This document shows positions 7,418 through 15,613 of a DNA stretch of 64,000 nucleotides, piece by piece (position 1 is the stretch's first letter; every line of letters begins with the position of its first letter). A model generated the notes under the pieces. The model was not told the DNA's origin and did not search any database. It saw only the letters and a program-made list of their open reading frames with translations. A program made the position numbers and the translations under genes. This DNA is from Halarchaeum nitratireducens (GTDB taxonomy: Archaea > Halobacteriota > Halobacteria > Halobacteriales > Halobacteriaceae), in contig NZ_BMOQ01000003.1 of the NCBI RefSeq assembly GCF_014647155.1, forward strand, positions 186,001 through 250,000, in the 5' to 3' direction.

Positions 7418-8656
7418 TTACCCCTGCAGGCGGCCGATGCCGATGAGACGCCAGCGCGCGCCGACGCGGCGGTTGATGGCGATGACGTCGCCGACCTCGG
7501 CACAGACCGGGCGCTTGAGGTTCACCTCGCACTCGCCCTCGCGCGCGGACGTGACCGCGCCGACCGTGGTGGCGGTGCCGACGGTGAGCATCAGCGGCTC
7601 GCCGGTGTTGATGTCGTCGATGGTCTCGCCCTCCTCCGCGCCGACGAGGCGTTCGAGGAGGTCGACCTCCATCTCGAAGGACTCCCACGTCGGCGGGAGC
7701 GCATCGGGGTGGCCGGCGACCTGTCCGGCGAGCGCGTCGCCCTTCGTCATGCTCGGATCGAGGCCCGTCCCCACGCCCAGCAGGCCGCCGGGCGTGACGG
7801 TGTCGACGTCCTCGCCGCCCGCCTGAAGCGAGCGGACGGTCGTCGTGATGGACTGCCACTCGGACTGGCCGCCCTCCTCGACCTCGCGGCCCGGCCGGAG
7901 TTCGAGGTCGTCGTCGACGTCGAGCTCGCCCGCGACGAGGCTCCCGCCGAGGACGCCGCCAGTGAGCCCCTCCCACGTCGTGCCGGGGCGGTTGATGTCG
8001 AAGGAGCGCGCGACGTACATCCGCGGGTCCGCGTCGGGATCGCGCTCGGGGGTCGGGATCTCCTCCTCGATCGTCTCGATGAGGACGTCGAGGTTGATCT
8101 CCTGCTCGGCCGACACGGGGACGACCGGGGCGTCCTCGGCGACGGTGCCCTCGACGAACTCTTGGATCTGCTCGTAGTTCTCGCGGGCCTGCTCGCCGTC
8201 GACCAGGTCGATCTTGTTCTGCGCGATGACGACGTTCTCGATCCCGATGATGTCGAGCGCCATCAGGTGCTCTTCGGTCTGGGGCTGAGGGACCTCCTCG
8301 TTCGCGCCGACGACCAGCACCGCACCGTCCATCAGGGACGCGCCGGAGAGCATCGTCGCCATCAGCGTCTCGTGCCCGGGCGCGTCGACGAATGACACCG
8401 TCCGCAGGACGTCGGTGTCGACGTCGTGCTCCGAACAGTGCTCCTCGACCGTGTAACACTCGGGGGGCTCGTCCTCCGGGCAACGCCGGAACGTCGCGTC
8501 CGCGTAGCCCAGTCGGATGGAGATGCCGCGTTTCATCTCCTCGGAGTGCTGATCGGTCCATTCGCCGGACAGCGCGCGCACGAGCGTCGTCTTTCCGTGG
8601 TCGACGTGCCCGACGAGACCGATGTTCACCTCCGGTTGGCGGTGAGTTCCTGCCAT
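7418..8656 (-). CDS. eif2g: Translation initiation factor aIF2 subunit gamma
   Basis: 412 aa GTPase that carries Met-tRNAi to the small subunit. G1 is [12 protein letters not shown] (about residues 13-24), G3 is DAPGHE, and NKID is G4. A zinc knuckle built from CPED...[11 protein letters not shown] lies between switch 1 and G3, as in other aIF2-gamma. Two C-terminal beta barrels follow. The ATG at 8656 gives the normal [16 protein letters not shown] start; an in-frame ATG eight codons earlier is less likely. Promoter CTTTATCA sits near 8690-8698 (minus). First gene of a five-gene operon. Confidence 0.96.
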   Translation of the reverse strand: MAGTHRQPEVNIGLVGHVDHGKTTLVRALSGEWTDQHSEEMKRGISIRLGYADATFRRCPEDEPPECYTVEEHCSEHDVDTDVLRTVSFVDAPGHETLMATMLSGASLMDGAVLVVGANEEVPQPQTEEHLMALDIIGIENVVIAQNKIDLVDGEQARENYEQIQEFVEGTVAEDAPVVPVSAEQEINLDVLIETIEEEIPTPERDPDADPRMYVARSFDINRPGTTWEGLTGGVLGGSLVAGELDVDDDLELRPGREVEEGGQSEWQSITTTVRSLQAGGEDVDTVTPGGLLGVGTGLDPSMTKGDALAGQVAGHPDALPPTWESFEMEVDLLERLVGAEEGETIDDINTGEPLMLTVGTATTVGAVTSAREGECEVNLKRPVCAEVGDVIAINRRVGARWRLIGIGRLQG

Positions 8657-8803
8657 GCAGTAATCTTGCGGGTACTTCACCCCGCAGAAATGATAAAGCC
8701 CCCGATTCGACGGCGTCGCGGCGGTTCTCAGCCCGTGCCGACGCCTCGCACGACCACCCCCGACCGCCGCAGGTACTATCCCCCGCCTCCGCCTACGACC
8801 GGC

Positions 8804-8863
8804 ATGCAGACACGTTCACCCACCACCGGGAACCACTCGCGACTCACCGATCGACGCCGATGA
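8804..8863 (+). CDS. Putative 19-codon leaderless upstream ORF before ZIP transporter
   Basis: ATG at 8804 opens 19 codons ([11 protein letters not shown]..., very basic, ending RRR). The TGA at 8861-8863 overlaps the ZIP transporter ATG as ATGA. A TACTATCC element at 8774-8781 lies about 27 bases before 8804, so the mRNA would start on this ORF and not on the transporter gene. The register differs from the transporter. It is a candidate leader peptide or coupling ORF; no experimental support is available here. Confidence 0.4.
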   Translation: MQTRSPTTGNHSRLTDRRR

Positions 8864-9723
8864 GCGCGTTCGCCGACGCGTTCGTCGGTGTCGCCGGCTC
8901 TAACCCGATCGTGCAGGCGTTCGTCGGGGGTCTCGTCATCGCCGCGCTCAACCTCGTCGGCGCGCTCGGCATCATCGTCTGGCGCGATCCCTCGGAGCGC
9001 GCGCTCGACGGCGCGCTGGGGTTCGCCGCAGGCGTGATGCTCGCCGCGAGCTTCACCAGCCTCATCCTCCCGGGGATCGACGCCGGTGGCCTCGTCCCCG
9101 TGCTCGTCGGCCTCGTCCTCGGCGTCCTCCTCCTCGACCGCGCGGACCGCTGGGTGCCCCACGTCCACGTCCTCGTCACCGGGGGCACGCGCGCCGACGC
9201 CGCGAAACGCGACACGGGCGACGCGACGGATCCCGAGGCGTCGAGCGACGACCCCGGCCTCGACGTCGACGGTCGCGTCGCTTCCGTCCTCCTCTTCATC
9301 GTCGCCATCACGCTCCACAACATGCCCGAGGGCCTCGCGGTCGGCGTCGGGTTCGGCACCGGGAACCTCGGCGAGGCGCTCCCCCTGATGCTCGCCATCG
9401 GCATCCAGAACGTTCCCGAGGGGCTCGCCGTCGCCATCGCCGCGCGCAACGCGGGTCTCGGAACGCGCTTTTACGCCATGATCACGGGGCTTCGCGCCGG
9501 CCTCGTCGAGGTTCCGGTCGCCGTCTTCGGCGCGTGGGCCGTCCTCGTCGCCACTCCGGTCCTCCCGTACGCGATGGGGTTCGCCGCCGGCGCGATGCTC
9601 TACGTCATCTCCGACGAGATCATCCCCGAGAGCCACGCGCGGGGCTACGAGCGCACCGCTACCCTCGGCACGATGGCCGGCCTGATGGTAATGCTCACCC
9701 TCGACGTCGCGCTCGCCGCCTGA
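8860..9723 (+). CDS. ZIP family divalent metal transporter
   Basis: 287 aa membrane carrier for zinc or related divalent ions. Eight hydrophobic helices are recognisable. The paired metal-site motifs are HNMPEGLAVG (helix 4) and QNVPEGLAVA (helix 5), the hallmark of ZIP/GufA proteins. The loop between helices 3 and 4 is acidic (about residues 110-135) and has few histidines. The start is the ATG at 8860, which overlaps the stop of a 19-codon upstream ORF. Selectivity for zinc versus manganese or iron cannot be told from sequence. Confidence 0.9.
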   Translation: MSAFADAFVGVAGSNPIVQAFVGGLVIAALNLVGALGIIVWRDPSERALDGALGFAAGVMLAASFTSLILPGIDAGGLVPVLVGLVLGVLLLDRADRWVPHVHVLVTGGTRADAAKRDTGDATDPEASSDDPGLDVDGRVASVLLFIVAITLHNMPEGLAVGVGFGTGNLGEALPLMLAIGIQNVPEGLAVAIAARNAGLGTRFYAMITGLRAGLVEVPVAVFGAWAVLVATPVLPYAMGFAAGAMLYVISDEIIPESHARGYERTATLGTMAGLMVMLTLDVALAA

Positions 9724-9765
9724 TCCGACGCGGCGCTTAACCCCGCGGCGCCCCTCCCGTGGCGT

Positions 9766-10740
9766 ATGCGAGAGTTCGCGTTCGAACTCCGGCTCTGCGC
9801 TCACCTCGAACGGTCGTATCCGGTGGTGGCGCGCCAGCTCGGCACGAGCGTCCGCGCCGCCGGCGGGCGCATCGTCGACGTCGTCTGTCTCACGCGCGGC
9901 CCCGAGTTCGACGCTCGAACGCGGCTCACGCCCCACGCGATTCCCGTCGCCGCGATCGAGGCCGACGTCGGCGTCGGCCGGTGGCGTCGCGTCACCGCGG
10001 CCTTCGACGGGTCGCCGGCCCGCGCCCGCGACCTCGCCGAACGCGGGCACGAGGCGGGCTTCTTCGACCTCGACAGGCGGGACGGCCACGCGGTCGTCCG
10101 CCGGACCGCGCGCTACCCCGACTGGGTCGGCGACCTCGTGGGGATCGAGAACAAACCCGACCTCGGGGAGCCGGGGGACCTCGACGCGCAACTCCGCCAC
10201 GACGTCTCGCTCGGCGTCCTCGACTACGCCGTCCTCGCCACCGAGTCGTACGTGACGCGCGCGCACCTCAACCGCCTTCCGCCCGACGTCGGCGTCTGGC
10301 GCGTCGACGTCGACGCCGCGGAGCCGATCGAGGTGGTGCGCGAACCGACGCGCCTCGACGCCGACGGCTGGGGGCTCGAACCCGGCGACGCCCACCCCGG
10401 TCGGCGCGAGGTCGCCACCGTCCCCCCATCGGAGAAGGCCACCCAACGGCGTCGCGTCGCCGAACGCGCCTACGGGAAGGGGTGGCGGACCTACGACCTC
10501 CCGGCGTGTGCGAACGCCCAGCGCGGGCGCGAGGCGGGTGTCGAGACGCTCCCCGACTGCGCGTACAAGGACCGCCTCGTCGATCCCGCGAGCGAGTGCG
10601 GGCCGGCGTGCCCGGGGTACGCCGCGGGTGACGCGCCCGACGTCGATCCCGAAGCGGAGCGCGCCGCCCGACAGGCGTGGGACCCGGACGCGTCGAGCGC
10701 GCGCACGCAGGCCGGCCTCGGGCGGTGGACGAACGACTAA
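9766..10740 (+). CDS. DUF5787 family protein; PD-(D/E)XK-like nuclease features with C-terminal Cys cluster
   Basis: 324 aa haloarchaeal protein matching the family I know as DUF5787. Residues 119-130 read PDW...GDLVGIENK, an ExK triad resembling PD-(D/E)XK nucleases, followed by Q142 and Y154 in DLDAQLRH...DYAVLATE, where RecB-type enzymes keep a Q and Y. Four cysteines cluster at the C terminus (248, 265, 278, 282), as in Fe-S nucleases of the Cas4/AddB type; Cys11 and Cys41 lie near the N terminus. The nuclease reading is my inference. A CTTAAC promoter element lies near 9735-9741. Confidence 0.75.
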   Translation: MREFAFELRLCAHLERSYPVVARQLGTSVRAAGGRIVDVVCLTRGPEFDARTRLTPHAIPVAAIEADVGVGRWRRVTAAFDGSPARARDLAERGHEAGFFDLDRRDGHAVVRRTARYPDWVGDLVGIENKPDLGEPGDLDAQLRHDVSLGVLDYAVLATESYVTRAHLNRLPPDVGVWRVDVDAAEPIEVVREPTRLDADGWGLEPGDAHPGRREVATVPPSEKATQRRRVAERAYGKGWRTYDLPACANAQRGREAGVETLPDCAYKDRLVDPASECGPACPGYAAGDAPDVDPEAERAARQAWDPDASSARTQAGLGRWTND

Positions 10741-10764
10741 CTGCACTCGGCTCCGCTCTCCGAC

Positions 10765-10869
10765 GTGTCTCGCACTCGCCCGCTCACCCGCTCCGGCGTT
10801 CGCGTCGTCCTCTCCGGCGTCGTCGGCCTCCTCGTCACCGGCGTCGCGTACGCCTCCCCCTCAGAGTGA
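10765..10869 (+). CDS. Possible 34-residue single-helix protein
   Basis: A GTG frame of 34 codons: a short basic head (MSRTRPLTRSG), one hydrophobic stretch (about residues 12-30) and a PSE end. It fills the gap after the DUF5787 gene and overlaps the convergent MBL hydrolase by nine bases at its stop. Size and charge pattern fit the many one-helix membrane proteins of haloarchaea, but nothing else supports it. It could equally be non-coding. Confidence 0.3.
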   Translation: MSRTRPLTRSGVRVVLSGVVGLLVTGVAYASPSE

Positions 10870-11685
10870 GAACGTCTCGCCGTCCACCGCCAGCGGCGCC
10901 GCGAACGCCTCGTTGGGCGGATAGCGGTGGGCGACGTGCACCACGCGCAACTCGGCCGCGTTCAGGTCGTCCGCGAGCGACACGGCGCCCTCCCGCGTCA
11001 TGTGTTTCGTGCCGAACGTCCGCGGGGTCCCCGTCTCGTCCTCGTCGCGGCCGCCGAGCGGGTGGTAATCGCAGAGGCTCGCGGGGACGATGCCGTCGGC
11101 GAGCAGGAGGTCGGCGTCGCGGAGCGCGTCTCGGGAGGCCGCGGGCACCCGGTAGCTCGTGTCCCCCGAGAGCGCGAGCGTCGCGCCCGTCTCGGGCTCC
11201 TCGACGACGACGCCGTAGGTGAGCAGGGGGGGATGGTCGACGGGGACGAGCGTGACGTCGAAGCCGCAGACGCGAAAGGACTCGTGGGGCGTCCGCGACT
11301 GGACGCTCACCGTCTCGAGGTAGTCGTACTTCCGCCGGATCGTCCCGGCGACGCTCTCGTTCGTCTTCGGGTCCGTCTCGTTCGCGGCGTAGACCGGGAG
11401 GTGATCGAGGAGCCGATAGACGTTGCCCAAGCCGTCCAGGTGATCGAAGTGGATGTGCGTGATGACGGCGGCGTCGGGGAGCGCCACGTCCTCGCGGAGG
11501 AACTGCTGTCGGAAGTCCGGGCTCGCGTCGATGAGGAGGACGTCGCCCGTCGACTCGTTGCGGACGTGGACGGACGAGCGGGTGCGCTCGACGCCGCGCT
11601 CACGGGCGGCGAGGCAGGTGTCGCAGTCGCACCCCGGCCGGGGCGTTCCCGCGGTGTCGCCCGTCCCGAGCAGCGTCACGCGCAT
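10861..11685 (-). CDS. MBL fold metallo-hydrolase (PhnP-like)
   Basis: 274 aa. The start MRVTLLGTGDTAGTP and the early CDCDTC motif are typical of PhnP-like cyclic phosphodiesterases. The metal motif is THIHFDHLDG (about residues 75-84), with a later GDTSYR aspartate and a C-terminal HVAHRYPP histidine. PhnP enzymes cleave cyclic ribose phosphates; the true substrate here is unknown. The ATG at 11685 lies two bases after the AAA ATPase stop, so both are probably one transcription unit. Confidence 0.88.
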   Translation of the reverse strand: MRVTLLGTGDTAGTPRPGCDCDTCLAARERGVERTRSSVHVRNESTGDVLLIDASPDFRQQFLREDVALPDAAVITHIHFDHLDGLGNVYRLLDHLPVYAANETDPKTNESVAGTIRRKYDYLETVSVQSRTPHESFRVCGFDVTLVPVDHPPLLTYGVVVEEPETGATLALSGDTSYRVPAASRDALRDADLLLADGIVPASLCDYHPLGGRDEDETGTPRTFGTKHMTREGAVSLADDLNAAELRVVHVAHRYPPNEAFAAPLAVDGETFSL

Positions 11686-11687
11686 CC

Positions 11688-13040
11688 CTAGTCGTCCGCG
11701 TCGGCGGGCGCGTGTTCGTGTTCGTGGTCGCGGTCGTGATCGTGTCCGTGGTCGTGCGCGTCGTCCTCCGTCTCCACCGCCTCTTCGAGGCTGTCGAGGT
11801 TCCGCAGGTGATCGCGCTCCTCGAAGGACTTGACCGCGTCGAGGAGGTCGGCCTGCGAGAGCGTGGTGCGGTCCTCGACGAGCGCGTCCAAGACGGCCTC
11901 GCGGAGGACGAGGCGGAGGTCGCTCCCCGTGAGACCGTCGGTGTTCGCGGCGATCGCCTCGGGGTCGAACCCCTCGACTTCGATGCCGCGCGTGACGATC
12001 CGCAGGATGTCCGCGCGCATCGGCTCGGTGGGTTTGGGGAAGCTCAGGATCTCGTCGAAGCGCCGCCACACCGCCGCGTCGAGCTCGTCCGGGTGGTTCG
12101 TCGCGCCGACGAGCAGGACGTCGTCCTTCACGAGGCTCATCTCGTCGATGGCCTTCAGGAGGGTGTTGACGGCGCGCTTGATCGCGGCGTGCTCGTCGCT
12201 CGTCCGGGTCTTCGCCACGAAGTCGAACTCGTCGATGAAGAGCACGCAGGGCGCCAGGCGTTTCGCCACCTCGAAGACCTTCTCGACGTTCTTCGCGGTC
12301 TCGCCCAGGTACTGGCTCGTGATCATCGAGAGCTTCACCTCGACGAACGGGAGATCGAGGCGGTGGGCGAGCCCCCTCGCGGTGCTGGTCTTCCCGGTGC
12401 CGGGCGGGCCGACGAAGAGGAGCTTCCCGACCTCGACGAGCCCGACCTGCGCGAGGTAGTCGCGGTGCTCGATGGCCTTCGAGACCTTCGCGGTCTCCGC
12501 CTGCTGCTCGTCGGTGAGCACGAGGTCGTCGAGCGTCGTCTCAATCTCCGCGGGGGCCTGCACCTCCACGAGGTCGAGCATCTCCTCGTCGTCCTCGTCG
12601 AACATGTCCTCCAGCAGGCCGTCGATCCACTGCGGATCGGCCTGCACGGGACGGTTGGCCTCGCGGGCGGCCGCGTAATCGACGTCGTCGAAGTCGTCCT
12701 CGTAGGCCGCGGCGAGCGCGGGGTTCGCCTGGATCCGCGGGGCGTTCGCGTGGTTCGCGTACCACTCCTTCGCCATCTCGTCGTCCACGAGGCGGATGCG
12801 CCCCGAGAACGAGTCCTGTTCGGTGAACATCAGGCTCGCTACCTCGTCCCACGGATCCGCGATGTCGGTCGCCTCCGCGACGGCCTCGCCGGTCGCCTGC
12901 GGGGGTCGGGGGACGCCGTCGCCGTCCCAGAGCGCGCTCCGGACGGCTGGCGGGAGGTCGTTCTCATCGAGGTCGGTGTTGCGCTCGTAGACGCGTGCGG
13001 TCAGGAGGAACTCCACGACGTCGAGCGCCCGATCGGTCAT
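11688..13040 (-). CDS. AAA family ATPase with histidine-rich C-terminal tail
   Basis: 450 aa. The N-terminal ~190 residues are acidic and not recognised (DUF-like, with WDEVASLMFTEQDSFSG). The AAA core follows: Walker A GPPGTGKTS (about residue 212), Walker B LFIDEFDF, sensor-1 GATN, and an arginine-rich VWRRFDEI. The last ~25 residues are a His/Asp run (DAHDHGHDHDRDHEHEHA) likely to bind metal ions. The pore motif region MITSQYLGET resembles that of membrane-protein or spastin-like AAA proteins. Co-operonic with the MBL hydrolase downstream. Function unknown; a metal-linked remodelling role is speculation. Confidence 0.88.
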   Translation of the reverse strand: MTDRALDVVEFLLTARVYERNTDLDENDLPPAVRSALWDGDGVPRPPQATGEAVAEATDIADPWDEVASLMFTEQDSFSGRIRLVDDEMAKEWYANHANAPRIQANPALAAAYEDDFDDVDYAAAREANRPVQADPQWIDGLLEDMFDEDDEEMLDLVEVQAPAEIETTLDDLVLTDEQQAETAKVSKAIEHRDYLAQVGLVEVGKLLFVGPPGTGKTSTARGLAHRLDLPFVEVKLSMITSQYLGETAKNVEKVFEVAKRLAPCVLFIDEFDFVAKTRTSDEHAAIKRAVNTLLKAIDEMSLVKDDVLLVGATNHPDELDAAVWRRFDEILSFPKPTEPMRADILRIVTRGIEVEGFDPEAIAANTDGLTGSDLRLVLREAVLDALVEDRTTLSQADLLDAVKSFEERDHLRNLDSLEEAVETEDDAHDHGHDHDRDHEHEHAPADADD

Positions 13041-13095
13041 TACCCCCGGAATTGACGCTCCCGCCGCATAAGACCGTCGGACGACCGACGGCGCG

Positions 13096-14844
13096 TCACG
13101 CCGCCACGACGCTCCCGTTCGGTGCCGGCATCGCGCCCGCCGCGTCGGTCGTCGCTCCCTCGGTCGCGTCGTCGCGGACGAAGAAGACCAGCGGCCGCCC
13201 GGACTGGTACCCCTGATGGGTGCGTTCGGTGTAGGCGTCCGCGTCGAGCGCGCTCCGGACCGCTCCCGCCTCGCTCTCCAGCGCGATCACGACCGGCGGC
13301 TGGCGGTCGGCGAGGACGCTCCGGTCGGTCGTGCTCCCGACCCGCGCGCCGTACCGATCGAAGTACCACGGGAGCGGGAGGCGGGCGAACCAGCCCGGAT
13401 ACCCCCCGCTCTCGATCTCCAGCGACGGCGGCCGTTCGAGGTCGCTCGGGTTGTAGAACTCCTCGCCGTAGAACACGACGTCGATCCCGTCGTGCGCCGC
13501 GGCCACCGTCTCGATCTCGGCCAGCGTCGGCTTCATCTCGCCCGCCGGCTGGGCGTACTGGACGAGCGGGTTCGTCTCGCCGTCCTGCGGGGCGGCGTAG
13601 CTCGTGTACGCCGCGGTGCCGCCGACGACCGCCGCGCTCACGAGCAACACCGCGGCGGCGAGGCGGAACGCGATCGGCTCCCCGGCGACGTAGCCGCGCT
13701 TGCCGACGCGGTGCACCCACGCGAGGCCGACCGCGGCGGGGAGCGCGAGCGGCGCGACGACGTGCGTCGCGAGCCACCCGGCGAGGATGTCCGTCACGAC
13801 CGCGTAGCCGAAGATGCTCGCCGTCCCCCAGTAGAAGCAGAACTCGACGACGTTCCGCGTCCCGCCGCGCCCGTAGCGCTCTCGGACGAAGCCGACGAGC
13901 GCGAACGCGCAGGTGACGGTCGCGGTCAGCCCGACGATCTTCAGGAGGCGGCCGACGAACTCGACGGTGGAGTGGCTGCTCATCCCCGCGTGCGCCCACG
14001 TGTCGACGAACGCGTGCCACGTGTCGACCGTCGCCGTCTCGACGACGCCCGCGAACGCGCCGGGCCCCCCGAAGAGCCCGTACACCTCCGGGATCGGCGC
14101 GTAGAACGCGACGACGACGGCGGCGAAGACGAGGAGCGCGGCGGGAAGCGCGAGGAGGAACGCGGCGGCGGTCCGCGTCTCGGCGCTCCGTCTCCACTCG
14201 CCGACGGCGTCGGTCACCGACGCGACGAGGCCGCGCTCGCTCAGCGCCGCGGCGAGCAGGTGTCTGTCGAGGACGAGGACGCCCGCGCCGATCCACGCCA
14301 CCGGGTAGAGCAGGGCGTTCTCCTTCATCGTGAACGCGAGGGCGAACGGGAGGGTCCCCGCGAGGACGTAGCGGATCCGGCGGGTCGCGGCCGCCCGCGA
14401 CCAACAGCCGAGCGCGGCCATCATGCAGGCGGCCACGAGCAGGTCGTTGCGCATGAACCGCGAGTAGTAGAGGAGCGCGGGGCTCGCGGCCAGCAGGAGA
14501 CCGAAGATCACGACTTCGTCGTCGCGCAGTCGGTCGCGGTAGAGGTAGGCACAGAGCGGGAGGAGGCCGCCGCCGACGGCGACCACGAGGCGCATCGTGG
14601 CGTCGGTCGCCCCGAGCCACGAGAAGACGACGCCGTTGACGTGCGGGAGGAAGGGGCCGTGGATGATCGGGCGATACTGCCACTGTCCGACCGTCATGTA
14701 GTGGAGGATCCAGTCGGCCACGCGCCCCTCGTCCTGGTGGGCGACGCGCGCGCCGAGCGCGACGAGGCGGGCGAGGAGCGCGAGCGCGGTGACGACGAGG
14801 AGGACGGGGAGCGGGCGGCTGAACCGGCGGAGACGCTGGCCCAT
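13096..14844 (-). CDS. Agl23-type membrane protein (TIGR03663 family, GT-C-like)
   Basis: 582 aa polytopic membrane protein, more than ten hydrophobic helices, with a C-terminal soluble domain. An early loop reads VAHQDEGRVADWIL followed by YRPIIHGPFLPHVNG, which matches the haloarchaeal family annotated as flippase-activity-associated protein Agl23 and resembles the acceptor loop (acidic residue after helix 1) of GT-C glycosyltransferases such as ArnT/PMT. A role in lipid-linked sugar handling for N-glycosylation is known only by annotation of that family. Its promoter overlaps a palindrome at 14865-14882. Confidence 0.85.
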   Translation of the reverse strand: MGQRLRRFSRPLPVLLVVTALALLARLVALGARVAHQDEGRVADWILHYMTVGQWQYRPIIHGPFLPHVNGVVFSWLGATDATMRLVVAVGGGLLPLCAYLYRDRLRDDEVVIFGLLLAASPALLYYSRFMRNDLLVAACMMAALGCWSRAAATRRIRYVLAGTLPFALAFTMKENALLYPVAWIGAGVLVLDRHLLAAALSERGLVASVTDAVGEWRRSAETRTAAAFLLALPAALLVFAAVVVAFYAPIPEVYGLFGGPGAFAGVVETATVDTWHAFVDTWAHAGMSSHSTVEFVGRLLKIVGLTATVTCAFALVGFVRERYGRGGTRNVVEFCFYWGTASIFGYAVVTDILAGWLATHVVAPLALPAAVGLAWVHRVGKRGYVAGEPIAFRLAAAVLLVSAAVVGGTAAYTSYAAPQDGETNPLVQYAQPAGEMKPTLAEIETVAAAHDGIDVVFYGEEFYNPSDLERPPSLEIESGGYPGWFARLPLPWYFDRYGARVGSTTDRSVLADRQPPVVIALESEAGAVRSALDADAYTERTHQGYQSGRPLVFFVRDDATEGATTDAAGAMPAPNGSVVAA

Positions 14845-14864
14845 AGCGCTACGTGGGTGGTGGC

Positions 14865-14882
14865 TCCTAAAACGCTTTAGGA
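14865..14882 (-). promoter_or_regulatory. Palindrome over the Agl23-family gene promoter
   Basis: TCCTAAA (14865-14871) and TTTAGGA (14876-14882) form a perfect inverted repeat with a 4-base spacer. On the minus strand the TTTTAGG of this palindrome lies about 25-28 bases before the ATG at 14844, where a TATA element belongs. A dimeric regulator or just a symmetric TATA region are both possible. Confidence 0.5.
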
Positions 14883-14985
14883 GACGGCGCGCGGTCCGGC
14901 CAATGCGCCGCCCGCCGCGATCGCGTCCGCCGCCGTCGTCGGCGTGCCCGGTCTCGTGTCTCTCCCCCGCTCTGTGGGCGACTGG

Positions 14986-15582
14986 TCACTCCGCGGGCGC
15001 GTCGAGCGACCCGAGGACATCGTTCCACGCCTCGCGTCCGCGGAGCGCAGTGAGCGGTCGGGGCGGGTCCGGGTCCGCCGGGCGCTCGCCGAGGGCGTAC
15101 GACCACCACCCCACGTCGTGCCACGCGCCGTGCTTGTACCCCATCCCGGAGAACGTCCCCTCGTGCTCGAAGCCGAGGGACTCGTGGAGCGCGACGCTCG
15201 CCTCGTTCGGGAGCGTCACGACGGCGTAGACGACGACGTACCCCTGTCGATCGAGCAGCGCGAGTAACGCCTCGTAGAGCGCTCTCCCGATCCCGCGGCG
15301 CTGTGCCGACTCGGTGACGTAGACGGTGCTCTCGACGGCCCACTCGAAGGCGCCGTACGCGCGGATCGGCCCGGCGCTCGCGTAGCCGACGACGTCGCCG
15401 TCGCGCTCGCAGACCAGCCACGGATAGTCGGGGAGCGTCTCCGCGATCCGCTCGCGGCACGCCGCGACGCTCGGCGGCGCCGTCTCGAAGGTGATCGCCG
15501 TCTCCGCGACGTACGGCGCGTAAATACGTCTGATCGCCGCCGCGTCGTCGGGCGTTGCGAGGCGGAGCGCCGGATCGCTCAC
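14986..15582 (-). CDS. GNAT family N-acetyltransferase (PAT/RimI-like)
   Basis: 198 aa. ALRLATPDDAAAIRRIYAPYVAET is the standard start of the phosphinothricin/methionine-sulfone acetyltransferase branch. The acetyl-CoA loop is QRRGIGRALYEALL (about residues 85-98), followed by NEASVALHESLGFEHEGTF and the family tail YKHGAWHDVGWWSYAL. The GTG at 15582 is chosen because it gives the normal N terminus; the frame is open upstream without similarity. The substrate is probably a small amine or amino-acid analogue, not provable here. Confidence 0.88.
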   Translation of the reverse strand: MSDPALRLATPDDAAAIRRIYAPYVAETAITFETAPPSVAACRERIAETLPDYPWLVCERDGDVVGYASAGPIRAYGAFEWAVESTVYVTESAQRRGIGRALYEALLALLDRQGYVVVYAVVTLPNEASVALHESLGFEHEGTFSGMGYKHGAWHDVGWWSYALGERPADPDPPRPLTALRGREAWNDVLGSLDAPAE

Positions 15583-15613
15583 GCCGGTTCGCTGGGCGGT
15601 GCTCGGCCGCCGA

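Noticed and set aside
7413-8561. Long alternative frame inside the aIF2-gamma gene
   Set aside because: Arg/Gly-rich shadow; the true frame has complete GTPase motifs.
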